Positions 20,570 through 30,271 of a DNA stretch of 64,000 nt are shown here, piece by piece. The translations under genes were made by a program, and so were the position numbers. Each line of letters begins with the position of its first letter. Within the stretch, counting starts at the first letter, position 1. Source of the stretch: Isoetes taiwanensis (taxonomy: Eukaryota; Streptophyta; Lycopodiopsida; Isoetales; Isoetaceae); contig JAJEKV010000642.1 of the NCBI GenBank assembly GCA_021234155.1, positions 1 to 64,000 of the forward strand, read 5' to 3'. The notes under the pieces are model-generated. The model searched no databases. It was not told where the DNA came from and saw only the letters and a program-made list of their open reading frames with translations.

Positions 20570-21590
20570 CATTCACGCATCCGGTGGCTCAGGCGGAAGC
20601 GACGGTAACAAGCCTTTTCGCGTCGTAGCTGTTCTCGAGCCTCTCGCGGAATAGACTGGAGAATCTGCTGCACTGTATTGTTTGGACCCGCCTGTCTTAT
20701 CGGGAATATTGAAGCTGCCTTTCTTTTTCGACTTCTGATGTTGAGGAGGGACCGGACTAGGAGAGCGGGCCTTATATGGTACATATGGCTTGGTTTGGCT
20801 CGCATTTGGAGGTCGCTGGTAGGGGCTCTTCAGTGTGTCCTCCTCCAAACTCAAAGCTTTTGCTTCAGCCTCCACTACAGTTTTGGGGTCAATGGCACGG
20901 ACCATCCTCCTCAAAGTGGGTGACAACCCCTTAACATAGCCCTCGATTGCACGGCATTCAGTGACCCCTGGAACATAGAGTCGAAGGCGCATGAACTCAT
21001 CTGTATAGGCATGGACGGTCATGGCGCGTTGTTCCAAGCGATAAAATGTATGTATCTGCTTGTAGCGATGGGCCCGAGGAAATAGTGGGACTTGAAGGCC
21101 TTGGCAAAGATTTTCAATTTACAATGTCCCCTATTGAGCCCATGCGAACGTGCATACCCTTTCCACCACATTCGTGCGGACTTAGTGAGATTGGTGGTGG
21201 CTACCTTGCCAATGTCCTCCGTCATTCCGTAAGATTTGCCAAATTCTCGCATCTCGTCGAGCCATGATTCTGCGTCCACACTAGAACGGGAAGTACCAGA
21301 GAGAACTGGGCAAGTCTGCGGTTTTTCCAAATACTAGTAATGGCAGAATCCACCGTCTTCTGATAATCTTTTTTTTTTTGGCTTATCATGGTTCTGTTCA
21401 GAGGCAGAAGAGTCAGAAGTGTCATCAGAATCTGATGAATCAGAACTACTGTCTGATGTAGGCCTTTACAGGACGTATTGTTGGAATTGCGCCATCTGGC
21501 GCTTAATGATAAGCAATTCATGTTCAGGCGTAAGGCGGCCTAGTTCCACGGGCGTCGCCCACGGAGGACGTGCACCATCTAACACATTGC
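20570..21590 (-). pseudogene. Element B gag
   Basis: Gag opens near 21586 with VLDGARPPWATPVELGRL and KRQMAQF, then a stop, then a Ser/Asp-rich linker near 21390-21460. The capsid region follows near 21030-21290 with DAESWLDEMREFGKSYGMT and WWKGYARSHG. These residues run straight through the point where element D interrupts element A. YTDEFMRLRLYVPGV lies near 20960-21010. The zinc knuckle near 20575-20620 reads CYRRFRLSHRMREC, with Arg in place of the second Cys. Several frameshifts are present. Element A has a proline run in the linker that this copy lacks. Confidence 0.87.
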
Positions 21591-21703
21591 TCTAATAAAA
21601 TAATGTATAAGGAAAAGATTTATCATTAAAGTAGATGAGAATTTACATTTAAAGTAAGTCCCAAAGGACGAACAGAGTTGAAAGTGTGCCTTATACAAGA
21701 TGG

Positions 21704-22046
21704 TTATATATGATGGTTATATATTGGTTCCCCAAAGGGATACAGTATATAATCAATATAGTCCTCCCTCACTGAGCGCACTAAGTTATATTTTTGCCAC
21801 GCTTGGATGATGATATCCTGGTATGCTAGGGTTGGATTTATAATTAAAAGATTAAACAAGCCGTTCATCGCGCCGTAAAGTTGCCACAGATGATCCTCAA
21901 TATCGTGGAAGGTGTCCACATTGGTGGACTCCCAATAGTCTCAACCCCTCTGCATCTTGCGTTGTAAGTTGCGGACGGCCTTGTCCTGAAGGAGCATGAC
22001 AATTTCCCACCCGCTGGCGGAGTGCTGTGGCAAGGTTATCCCTGTA
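21704..22046 (-). pseudogene. Element B ORF2, conserved protein of unknown function
   Basis: This is the counterpart of 6860-7218. The minus strand reads GWEIVMLLQDKAVRNLQRK, then a TGA stop, then DYWESTNVDTFHD, HLWQLYGAMNGLFNLLII and IIIQAWQKYNLVRSVRED, ending at 21704. The stop is at the same aligned position as the TAG in element A. A TATCTTCTACAG tract precedes the frame at about 22046-22057, resembling a splice acceptor. The family is unknown. It is predicted to be mostly helical and small. Confidence 0.6.
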
Positions 22047-22221
22047 GAAGATACTTAATTAATAACTCGAGGCATCCCATGTGAATGATTACCAGGGGAA
22101 AAGACAATTAAGACAACATAACTATAGTTTGTATTAATAGATCGGCACAAAATGCCTATAAAAAAAAATAATACATATAGGAATGGCCAAAGGCCAAACA
22201 ATAGAAACCCAAAAAAATAGC

Positions 22222-23618
22222 TCAGGAACTGGGTCCTGCATCCTGATCCATGTCTGTAGGGGGCTCTGGTGGCTGTCGCTAGCAGAACAAGGCAATACGG
22301 GGGCTGATCGTGAGGGCGGCTGCTGATGCAATTGTGGGAGGGAAGGCAGTGGCCAATGGTGCGGCTATAAGCATCTTCATACTCATCGAGACAACGATAT
22401 CCTGGCCTAGAGCAGCGTGCTAAATCCCGATTTATGAGCAACACAGCATGAAGATTGGAGGGGAGCTTTCTATGTCCGGCCATAGGACACAAGGCCTTTG
22501 CCCAAAAAGATGCTTCGGCCTCTGGGGCGAGCGCTCTGGCAAAGAATAGCACTTGGCCTTGGCGGAAAGCTGAAAGGAAGAACCTTGTGAGACGGTTCTT
22601 CAAGGCTGCTACCTTCGGATCTGTTGAGGTTGCCACTTCTGCCTCAAGGGTCATGGTAATCTGCTCCTCGTAGGCTTCCTCCTTCTCCTCTTTGAGCTGC
22701 TCCTTGTTATCGTAGAGGTCCTCCCCTTCTTCGTCCTCGTCCATAGGTACTACCACATCATTGATGTTAGGGACATGTGGCCCCATGGCGGAAATAGCAT
22801 CTTCAGGTGAGGGACAAGGAGGATCTTGTAGCATGAGATGTCGCAACTCCAGTAAGGTTTCGACAGGTTCTAGATCTCCGGGATGGAACCTGAGCAAGTG
22901 CTGGATCTGTGGGGGGTACTCAGGAGGTGAGAAATCAATAAAATCACCTTGACAGTATTCTTCTAACTCGTACAAAATAAGGTCCTTCCTCATAGCCCGA
23001 GAATCGGCGATTACATGATACGCCCACAAGATGTCATCGAGCAGCAGGTACTCCTGATTGTTGAGAAGGATCGTAGGAAGTCCATCTAGTCCTTTGAGCT
23101 TGCGGCCCTGAGTCCGGGGCACGGTAGTTCGGCGACGAGTTGCTTCCAACGATTAAATCTGTGCGGCTTATCCGCTCATCTTCTTCGGTATCATCAGGAA
23201 TAGATACTTTCCCTTTTTCCAATGATGTGGAGTCAGTCTCCACATATTGGTCCATGAGGATGGCCAAAGCAAAGCGGACCTCAAAATAAGTGTGCTGGTG
23301 GCCAAGTTGAAGAATGGGGGCATGCTTGGCACAATGCTGAATGCCTCGAAGAGTATCCTCGGCATGGCAGTCATCACCGAGCATCTGCATGAGTATGTCC
23401 CGGTGAAGATAGAGCTGTGGAGGATTGCCATAAGGTTGACATTGGGGCACCATTTCTTGGGTGTAGAACTCGAAGAAGTCGGTCTAATCGGGATAAGCCT
23501 CCATATTTGTTATGATGTCCACCTGCTGTACGAGATAAGAGTGGAGAAGCTCAAATGGGACGTGAGAATCCCAGTGCTCTCCATCCTGGTACCACTGCTG
23601 GCGCTTGGCATAATCCAT
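22222..23618 (-). pseudogene. Element B ORF1, conserved protein of unknown function
   Basis: This is the counterpart of 7408-8806, starting at the ATG at 23618 (MDYAKRQQWYQDGEHWDS) and ending DMDQDAGPSS with a TGA at 22222-22224. Conserved blocks include FALAILMDQYVE, YLLLDDILWAYHV, GDFIDFSPPEYPPQ, MGPHVPNIND, DEDEEGEDLYDN and NRLTRFFLSAFRQGQVLFFA. The middle (about 23149 to 22420) is one uninterrupted frame, which resolves the frame break seen in element A near 8150. A stop near 23488 and frame changes near 23150 and 22420 break this copy. I recognise no domain. The acidic central block and the conserved C-terminal tail are its main landmarks. Confidence 0.7.
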
Positions 23619-23903
23619 GACAGTTTGCTGGAAGGAGGAGGAGCGAAAATAGACGAGGCTAAATAACAATGAAACCCTAAAAAGTAGGGGCTTTTATTAG
23701 GGAATATTCCTTAAAGTCTGTTACTTTATCATTAATATTATAGTATTTTTAATTTTTAATTTTTATTTTTTTTGAACTCGAGCTTCGTGTGTGTTGTTTG
23801 CATCAGGGAACAGACAGTAAAACACATAGCTAATAACAAATAACATTGTATTAATACAAAACTTAGATACAAAAAGACACAGTCATATTACAAAATGGGG
23901 GAT

Positions 23904-24160
23904 CTAGTTTCGATCCCCGTGGATCCTACGTGCTAAGGCTAAATCCTTTGGCATAATAGTCACGCGCTTAGCGTGTATTGCAAAAAGGTTGGCATTGCCG
24001 AAAAGGGCGACGAGGTAATCCTCGGCAGCTTTCTGCAGGGCAAGAATAGCATGGGTCTGGAAAGGTAGCTTCCATAAAGAGGAGCTCCGTAGATCTTCGA
24101 TACTTGCGGATTTCCTTAAGGCCACTATCCACGATGCGACTTTGTGGGGCTTCCTCACGG
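23904..24160 (-). pseudogene. Histone H3-like histone fold inside element B
   Basis: On the minus strand [12 protein letters not shown] near 24120-24155 and, in the next frame, [13 protein letters not shown] match the alpha-N region of histone H3. An open frame to the stop at 23904 then reads [53 protein letters not shown]. Between KLPFQ and THAILALQ the copy lacks the LVREIAQ...FKTDLRFQ segment that element A keeps, as if deleted between two FQ codons. The position between ORF0 and ORF1 is the same as in element A. The substitutions ILALQ, ALF, ANL and KDLALARRI are shared with A and absent from canonical H3. Frameshifts make it non-functional now. Confidence 0.88.
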
Positions 24161-24389
24161 CGAGGTGGGGGTACAAGGGGAAGAGTGTTGCCTCTGTAGC
24201 TGGATGTTGGGCTCGTTCGACTAAAGTCTCGTGAGTGTCCCCACAGCCGCTATCCCCGCCCGTCGTTTTAGAGCCGGAGTCTTATATTGGGGCCCCAAAG
24301 CGGCGCGTCCGGGTTAGTGGTCTTCTACTTCCATTATAGGTTAGCGGGCTCCTCGACCGCGGTTGGCGGGCTCCTCAACGATTGGCGGC

Positions 24390-25066
24390 GTCCTGTGATC
24401 TTCTGGCACCTTTCGGTCGTACTGCTTGTTGTTCCGACATCTTTGCTCTCATAACAGGCGTCTGCATTTGTCATCCTGCGGATCTCTATAATATACAGCC
24501 GAATCCGGGCTGCCATATCAAGCTCGATAGACTGCAGATTCTCTTGGGAAAGAGATGGCGATATATCTTCCCATATGAAGATCTGGGTGTCCTCATCATA
24601 ATAGTACGGGGGCAGGATAAAATTGTTTCCCCGACTTATGGCTCTCCCTCTTCCTAGATAAACGTACTTCTGTCGTTTATAGGCGGGGCTCCACTTGCGA
24701 CCTGCCGGGCGTCCTCCTCCTGTGCCATTGCCATAATCCTTTCGGCTTCCCGACGAGCATCGAAAATAAAGCATCTTGGGGCATGTCCGAGGTGTAATAA
24801 CGAACAAGAGTCAGAACCTGGTCTTCCTGCTCCACCAAGGTGTAGGTCTCCCCTTCGGCATTCAATTTCAGCAAAAATCTCTCTGTGAGATGGAAAATAG
24901 GGTATGGTATCCGGTCGCCTTCGATAAATCTCAGCACTAGCTGCTCGAGGAGGAGCTCGACCTTCCTAGGGCCGCCGGTTATATCCCCGATATTGCAACC
25001 AAGCTCGGCGAAGAGTTGAAACACATTACAGGAGGAATAGCTTTTTCTTCCCTTGGTGCGGGCCAT
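24390..25066 (-). pseudogene. Element B ORF0, conserved protein of unknown function
   Basis: This is the counterpart of 9617-10333. The ATG at 25066 gives MARTKGRKSYSSCNVFQLF. Shared blocks are VELLLEQLVLRF, RIPYPIFHLTERFLLKL, TYTLVEQEDQVLTLVRYY, YVYLGRGRAI and LPPYYYDEDTQIFIWEDI. A frame change occurs near 24780. The C-terminal region near 24390-24470 is rich in Lys, Arg and Gln, in one frame reading MSEQQAVRPKGARRSQ, and leads towards the H3-like fold. I recognise no domain. Confidence 0.65.
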
Positions 25067-25750
25067 CGCTTATCAAGGTGGAATGCTAAGAAACAGGCGG
25101 AGGCCGTCAGGGTAGTAGGCAGGGGCAGCTATGGCAGAACAAAAAGGGTGCAATGCCTATGGTGGAGGTGGCTATTCCGGTGGCTATGGCAGGTGGAGGT
25201 GGCTATTCCGGTGGCTATGGCAGGCGGAGGTCGCGGTGGCGTGGCTTGCACGAAAAGGGGACAATATAAAAAACCCTAACTTAAAACGTCCGTGAGTTTC
25301 CTTAATGCCCTAATTTTTTTTTTAAGTCAACGTTCGGTCAAACTGGCGGACTCTGCATTTTGGACACTTAGAATTGAAAAATAAACTCCTATTTTACAGA
25401 GTGCACCGATTTAGGGTTTCCTCCCTTCTGTTGCCACTTTGGAGTCGAGTAAAAGGTGGTCTAAGCTAATTTGAAGGCCCCCGACGCAACGGAACAAGAA
25501 TTTTTCCAATTCGAGCTTCTAGAGAAAGTTATGGCCTCTGGAAAAGAGGGGCCATTTCCTGCTGAAACTTAATACAATTCTACCTTTATACCTCCAAATT
25601 CTTCCTCACAACTACACTGTTAGCACAAATTTGGGCCTCAAACATTCTAACTACAGGGTTCTAAAGAATTTCCCTAAGTTAGAGTCCCCAACTACTTAAC
25701 GTTCTATCGAATTAAAACATGGCCAGTGCAATGATCTGGTCCACCAAAAG
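25067..25750 (-). other. Element B leader, with a 31-bp tandem repeat
   Basis: This is the untranslated leader between primer site and ORF0. GGTGGAGGTGGCTATTCCGG plus eleven more bases occurs at 25161-25191 and again at 25192-25222. Element A has a single related copy near 10424-10448. A run of T lies at 25315-25323. I see no other feature. Confidence 0.6.
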
Positions 25751-25766
25751 CATGCTCTAATACTAT
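25751..25766 (-). other. Element B primer-binding site (degenerate tRNA-Met)
   Basis: On the minus strand, directly after the 5' LTR, the sequence is ATAGTATTAGAGCATG. It matches the plant initiator tRNA-Met primer site TGGTATCAGAGC except for a few substitutions, mostly G to A or C to T, as expected for decay. Confidence 0.75.
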
Positions 25767-27277
25767 TGTGACGCTCCCCGAACCTATACGATGCTCCCAT
25801 CATTATAAATCGCGAGGAAATCCCTCTTCCATGGCGACAATATCACCATAGAAAGGCCCTCCGTCTGACTCGGACCTCTTGTGGTGACAAGTGTCCAGGT
25901 GAAGGACACGGAGGTGTCATTCGTCCCACACCTTCGATGGGAATCCTATATGGCTGAAGCGTACATACAAGGTTAGCACCTGGCAACAATACAAATAATA
26001 ATATGCCACCACGACGGGTGGCCCATCATCATCCATAAGAATGCAATAGAATACCAACATTACAAGGAAATGCATCATAAATAAGGCTCTACCCAGCTCG
26101 GACTCATGGGAATCAACTGACAGCCAAGGCCTCTAGATAACAACAGATGGAGTCATAACAATGGCGTTGGCTGGCATAGAACAATGGGCTGGCATAGAAC
26201 AATGGCTAGGGTAGTCCACTCCATCCGCCCCTCCTGTGCACACTTTGCAGATAGGTTGAAACATGCTATGGTGTGATTGTAGCCTTCCGGAGATGCAATT
26301 CCATGGAATCACCCTATGGAACTACTCCGGGTTACATCTCCGCGGTCCGATGAGGCAGGTCGGAGAGGCCTCCCCTTCCCGAGCATGATGGATCCCTGGG
26401 TGTGCTAGAGAACGCGTGCCCCCTCAGTGACCCCCGCGTTCGTACCCGACTTACTCCCCTAAATCTAAAGGCCAACTCACCTGCCCGTTCGAGTCCAGTG
26501 CGCCCACATATTTTTGGCACGACACCTGCGACCCAGGGAGTGTCAGACCCATACCCAGCCCTCTCCGTGACCGGCTATAAGCCTAGCACACTGTTGGAGT
26601 CCTGTAGCCGCGCTAGGCAAGACCCCACCCCCGATTCGCCATCATACTCGTTATCTGGTGCTGAATCACATCATAGCATCCACAGCCAGGTGGGCTCTTG
26701 TGCACAGGCTGCATTTACTGGGATTTAAGAGGTTCTAGCTAGGAACATCACTAAATCTAGATACCTTTCAGGTCTTTACCCCCTTACTACAACATAGAAG
26801 GCACAGAAAGAGAAGACAGAATCAAATACAACATCCATCATCATCATAAGTAGATCATAGAATAGAATTTAATCATCCATCTACTCAAACAAGGGTTAGA
26901 ATAGCACAGAACTACCTAAGGACTGACCTGTGTCCTGGCTGGACCCATTGTCTCGAAGAACATCCATAGAACTGGTCAGGTGTTAGGTTGCAACAGCTCC
27001 TTCCTCCCTCTGCCCTTCCCAAACTCGAATTTGGGGCAGAATTGGGTTGGGAGCTCAATTTGCCACTCAAAGATGGCAAATTAGGCCCTTGGCCAATCGA
27101 ATTAGGCCAAGTGGCACACTCTAATTAGCCTACTTGGCTAATTAATACCATTAGTTGGTCTACCTAGGTTAATTTAATGACAATAATCCCTTTTAGGTTA
27201 ATCCCCAATGGTCCCAATACCTTGGTGACATGTCAGGTTAGGTATACGTATACCGTATACTTACATGGAACGTCACA
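25767..27277 (-). repeat. Element B 5' LTR
   Basis: This LTR of 1511 bp is bounded by a perfect 7-bp inverted repeat (TGTGACG/CGTCACA). It contains a small internal duplication of GGCTGGCATAGAACAATG at 26168-26203 that the other LTR lacks, and about 30 bp near 26090-26120 that are also absent there. Confidence 0.93.
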
Positions 27278-27282
27278 AAAAT

Positions 27283-28898
27283 GACCGATATAGAGAAGAG
27301 GAATCTGCAAGAAAAACGAACCTGCTTAGCTGGAAATGGAAGGCTTAAATCTCAAAAGCATGAACATAACAGATTGAATACACTCAATATTTACCTCAAT
27401 TGCAAAAATGTGAGGGCTATTTCGGTTCCTTCTTTACTCCATGCAATGGGGGATAGATCCTTTAAATCAATGGCTCTCTTTAAAGAGACGAATACTACAA
27501 ACTATCAACAATAGTTCTTTTCAATTACCATGATAAATCAGTATATGTCCATGTGTTTCCTATGCAACCTAAATGAGTTAGTTGCTAAACAGATGTTCTA
27601 GAGCAAAGAGATGTTATGCTAGTTATCGTAAAAATAATAGACCTACATATCTACACATTCAAACCTGCGTGTGTGAGTCATGCTGCACTCCAGTCTGCAT
27701 TCATTCATGTTAAGCAAGTTCTAAAAATAACAGCAGAATGAGTAGAGGGCTCACTTTAAAGATGAAAAGCCATAAATTAAATTACATGAGATAAAGGAAT
27801 TACTCGAGAGCTAGCTGTGTAACCAAGCCAGGCAGTAAATGAAATTGTACGTTAGACAACCTGCAAGAATCAATTTTTTTTTGTGAGCAAGAAAAGAAAT
27901 CTTGAGGCCGTAATTTGATAAGGAAAAAAAAGGGAGTTTCAAGCAATGCAACAGATGCATCTTGATCTATTTCTGTTGCCAGCAATCTCCCCATGTCAAG
28001 AGAGTTTGTTGTCCTACCTGTAGCAAACACAAAAATTATACTTCTCTCTATCATTCGTTTCACATGTGTAATATTTTTGGGTTGCCCCTAGGGGGCAAAC
28101 CCTCGTTGAGGTGGGTTTTTAGCATATTCTAAGGATATGCTGGTATATACCTAGTTCAGCAAACTGCTCCAAACCTGCTACATCCGTTAAATTGGCGGTC
28201 ATCCTGGTTAGTGGGCGAGGCTCTTCTTTCACTATGAAACCGGTAGCCAGTCTAGGATATGGCAGCGCATCCCTTTGCTGGACCAGGATAAGGCAGCCGG
28301 ATTAGGATATAGCAGAGCTTATAACGAAGCTGAAGAAAACTCACCAGAAGAAAGAAAAAGACCTAAAGCTGTTGATCCTCGAAACAAATGGCCGGTTTAA
28401 ACTGAGTTTTCTGGTTTAAGCTGAAGAAAACTCACCTGAAGAAGACCTGAAGCTGTTGGTCTGGAATGACAAGAATACCAGAGGCAGAGACACCATGGAT
28501 AATTGCACCCTCCCGGCTCTGCTCCTGTGCTGAGGATGAACATTTGCCCCTCACATAACACGTAAGCTCTCGATCAGAGTGTAGGGTAATGTGTCTGATC
28601 CCTTGCTCGAGTCTATTTGTCAGCTTCTTCAACCAACCAGAGCAATTAAGAGTTTCTCTTCTCAAACATACCAACGCAAATGTTCATAATGCTGTGCATT
28701 TTTTGCCTGACAGGGGATCGCCACATACACTCCAAAGTTTATGACTGCAACATATTTCTTTCTTCAGATAAATCGCCACATTAGCAGGCCAAATGAGCGC
28801 TGATGCATGCCATTACCCTCTGACCCGGCGCTCCATCCCGCGTATCATCGGAAGAGGAGGAAACTCCTCCATTTCGATTTTAAGGAAAAAATATTAAG
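27283..28898. other. Flank of element B with possible minus-strand host exons
   Basis: I see no gene with certainty. The minus strand has an open stretch after an acceptor-like ACAG near 28017 reading GRTTNSLDMGRLLATEI and DQDASVALLE. A longer one lies at 28437-28674. With the candidate at 14815-14911 these could be exons of one host gene into which element B inserted. The rest (28080-28430 and 28690-28898) shows nothing recognisable. Confidence 0.25.
28437..28674 (-). other. Possible host-gene exon
   Basis: The minus strand is open for about 79 codons. It ends ASGILVIPDQQLQVFF followed by a strong donor (CAGGTGAGT) at about 28430-28438. Other readable parts are RHITLHSDRELTCYVRGK and SREGAIIHGV. 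I do not recognise the protein. Codon-like composition and the clean donor favour a real exon, but nothing else confirms it. Confidence 0.3.
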
Positions 28899-29985
28899 AG
28901 ATTTTGTAAACTTCTGCGATTTTTGGAGAATCGGGAAATGTTTCAGGCTGCCAAAACCTCTAAAATCTTAGGAAATCGAATTAAGAAAAATTCCAAAAAT
29001 ACTTTTCACCAAACCAGAAAATCCCAAATTAACAAGCTTGATAAGCTAAGGTTAGCTATGTGAATCATTAATTATTAAGATAGAAACCTAATCCTAAACC
29101 CTAGTTCGAATTTAGGGCTTAACCTAATATTAAAAAGGCTAAACTATTAAATTAGTTAATGATAACCAATCTAGAATTGCCACCTGGTCCAAATCGATTG
29201 GGCAAGGCAGAACTGCTAACTTGGGACACCCAAATTGGGGCTTCCATTGCCCCAATTCGATTTGGGGGCAATTGGAGAGGAGGAGGAGCCTATTCAACCA
29301 GAGCATGGAGAACCTAAGAGATGGAAGATCTAGCTGAGATATCGATTACTAGGCTTAGTTAGCTTGAGATTCTAGATAGAGATTAACCCTTGGTTGTTTA
29401 GATAGATGATTAATCTCTATTTCATGCTCTATTTGAAGAGATGGATGTATGTATACATTGAGGAAAAATTACAAAATACCCTTATGTTTTGACGAATTTC
29501 ACGACATACCCCTGAGTTTAAATAAATTATTGGGATGCCCTTGGTCAAAGTATATCTCCTTGTCATAGAATAACCTTATGTAACAGATATTCATGGTGCC
29601 TTTTTAGCAAAGATGCCTATTTCTATTCTTAATACCTTAAAGGAAGGCAAAACATAAGGGTATTTTGTAGTTTTTCCTTATGTATTATGATAGTTTTCCT
29701 TCTGTTCCTCCTAGAGACTATGTAGAAGTAGAGATGCTCCTAGCTAGAATCCCTTAAATCCCAATAAATGGAGCCTGTGCACAAGAGCCCACCTGGCTGT
29801 GGATGCTATGTTGTGATTCAGCACCAGATAATGGGTATGATGGTAAAACGGAGGTGAGATCTTGCCTAACGTGGCTACAAGATTCCAATAGTGTGTTAGG
29901 CTTATAATCGGTCACTGAAGGGGCTGAGTATGGGTCTGATGGTGAAACGGAGGTGGGATCTTGCATAATGTGGCTACAAGATTAC
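28899..29985 (+). repeat. Diverged LTR fragment related to element B LTR, plus orientation
   Basis: Several blocks match the element B LTR in reverse orientation and in order. Among them are AACCCTTGGTTGTTTAGATAGATG near 29385-29410, CTAGCTAGAATCCC...AATCCCAATAAATG near 29738-29768, and GTGATTCAGCACCAGATAA near 29813-29832. It is cut at 29985 where LINE sequence begins. A MITE has inserted at 29462. The segment around 29830-29985 contains an internal imperfect duplication of about 100 bp. Confidence 0.6.
29462..29677. mobile_element. MITE-like element with 30-bp terminal inverted repeats, copy 1
   Basis: GGAAAAATTACAAAATACCC plus ten bases at 29462-29491 is nearly the perfect reverse complement of the sequence ending TATTTTGTAGTTTTTCC at 29648-29677. 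The 216-bp unit has no coding capacity and would fold into a hairpin. The same element is present at 33607-33815. The target duplication is not clear. Confidence 0.7.
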
Positions 29986-29986
29986 T

Positions 29987-30271
29987 TGCCTAAGCATGAT
30001 ATACATTAGATAAGCCTTCAGGAGTGGCAATTCTACCTCTTACTGTCTCATAAAGTCTTCCAATTGCTAGAATCCAATCACCAGTACTCCAAATTGGTCC
30101 TGCAAGTTGGCCGAGACGATCCAATAGCTTTTGACGGGGCATGGTGTCAAATGCTTTCGCAAACTCGATAAAACAGCATAACAAAGGCTTATTTTGTAAT
30201 TTGGCTGTCTCACAATCTCAATCATGGTCCGAAGTGTAATGAGGTGATCTAATGTAGAGTGTCCCTGTCGG
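29987..30271 (-). pseudogene. LINE reverse transcriptase fragment, unit 1
   Basis: The minus strand reads RQGHSTLDHLITLRTMIEIV and, after a frame change, CCFIEFAKAFDTMPRQKLLD and GRLYETVRGRIATPEGLSN. This is the segment around the first catalytic Asp of a non-LTR retrotransposon RT (F-x-D-F-x-KAFD, here FIEFAKAFD with Glu for Asp). The upstream residues QAGF continue on the far side of the TRIM-like element (near 32350-32365), so the LINE was split by that insertion. The downstream end joins LTR sequence. Confidence 0.75.

Larger units (their letters stand above)
15024..27282 (-). mobile_element. Element B: complete Ty3/gypsy chromovirus-like element with H3 and three extra ORFs
   Basis: An LTR retrotransposon of 12,249 bp (15029-27277) lies between AAAAT repeats (15024-15028 and 27278-27282). 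Read on the minus strand it has 5' LTR, degenerate tRNA-Met primer site, leader, ORF0, histone H3-like frame, ORF1, ORF2, gag, protease, RT, RNase H, integrase, chromodomain remnant, polypurine tract and 3' LTR. Every Pol domain is broken by stops or frameshifts. The first integrase Asp is Asn and the protease motif is DAG, so it is inactive. The LTRs differ by many substitutions and several indels, so it is older than element D. The chromodomain places it among the chromoviruses. Confidence 0.92.
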
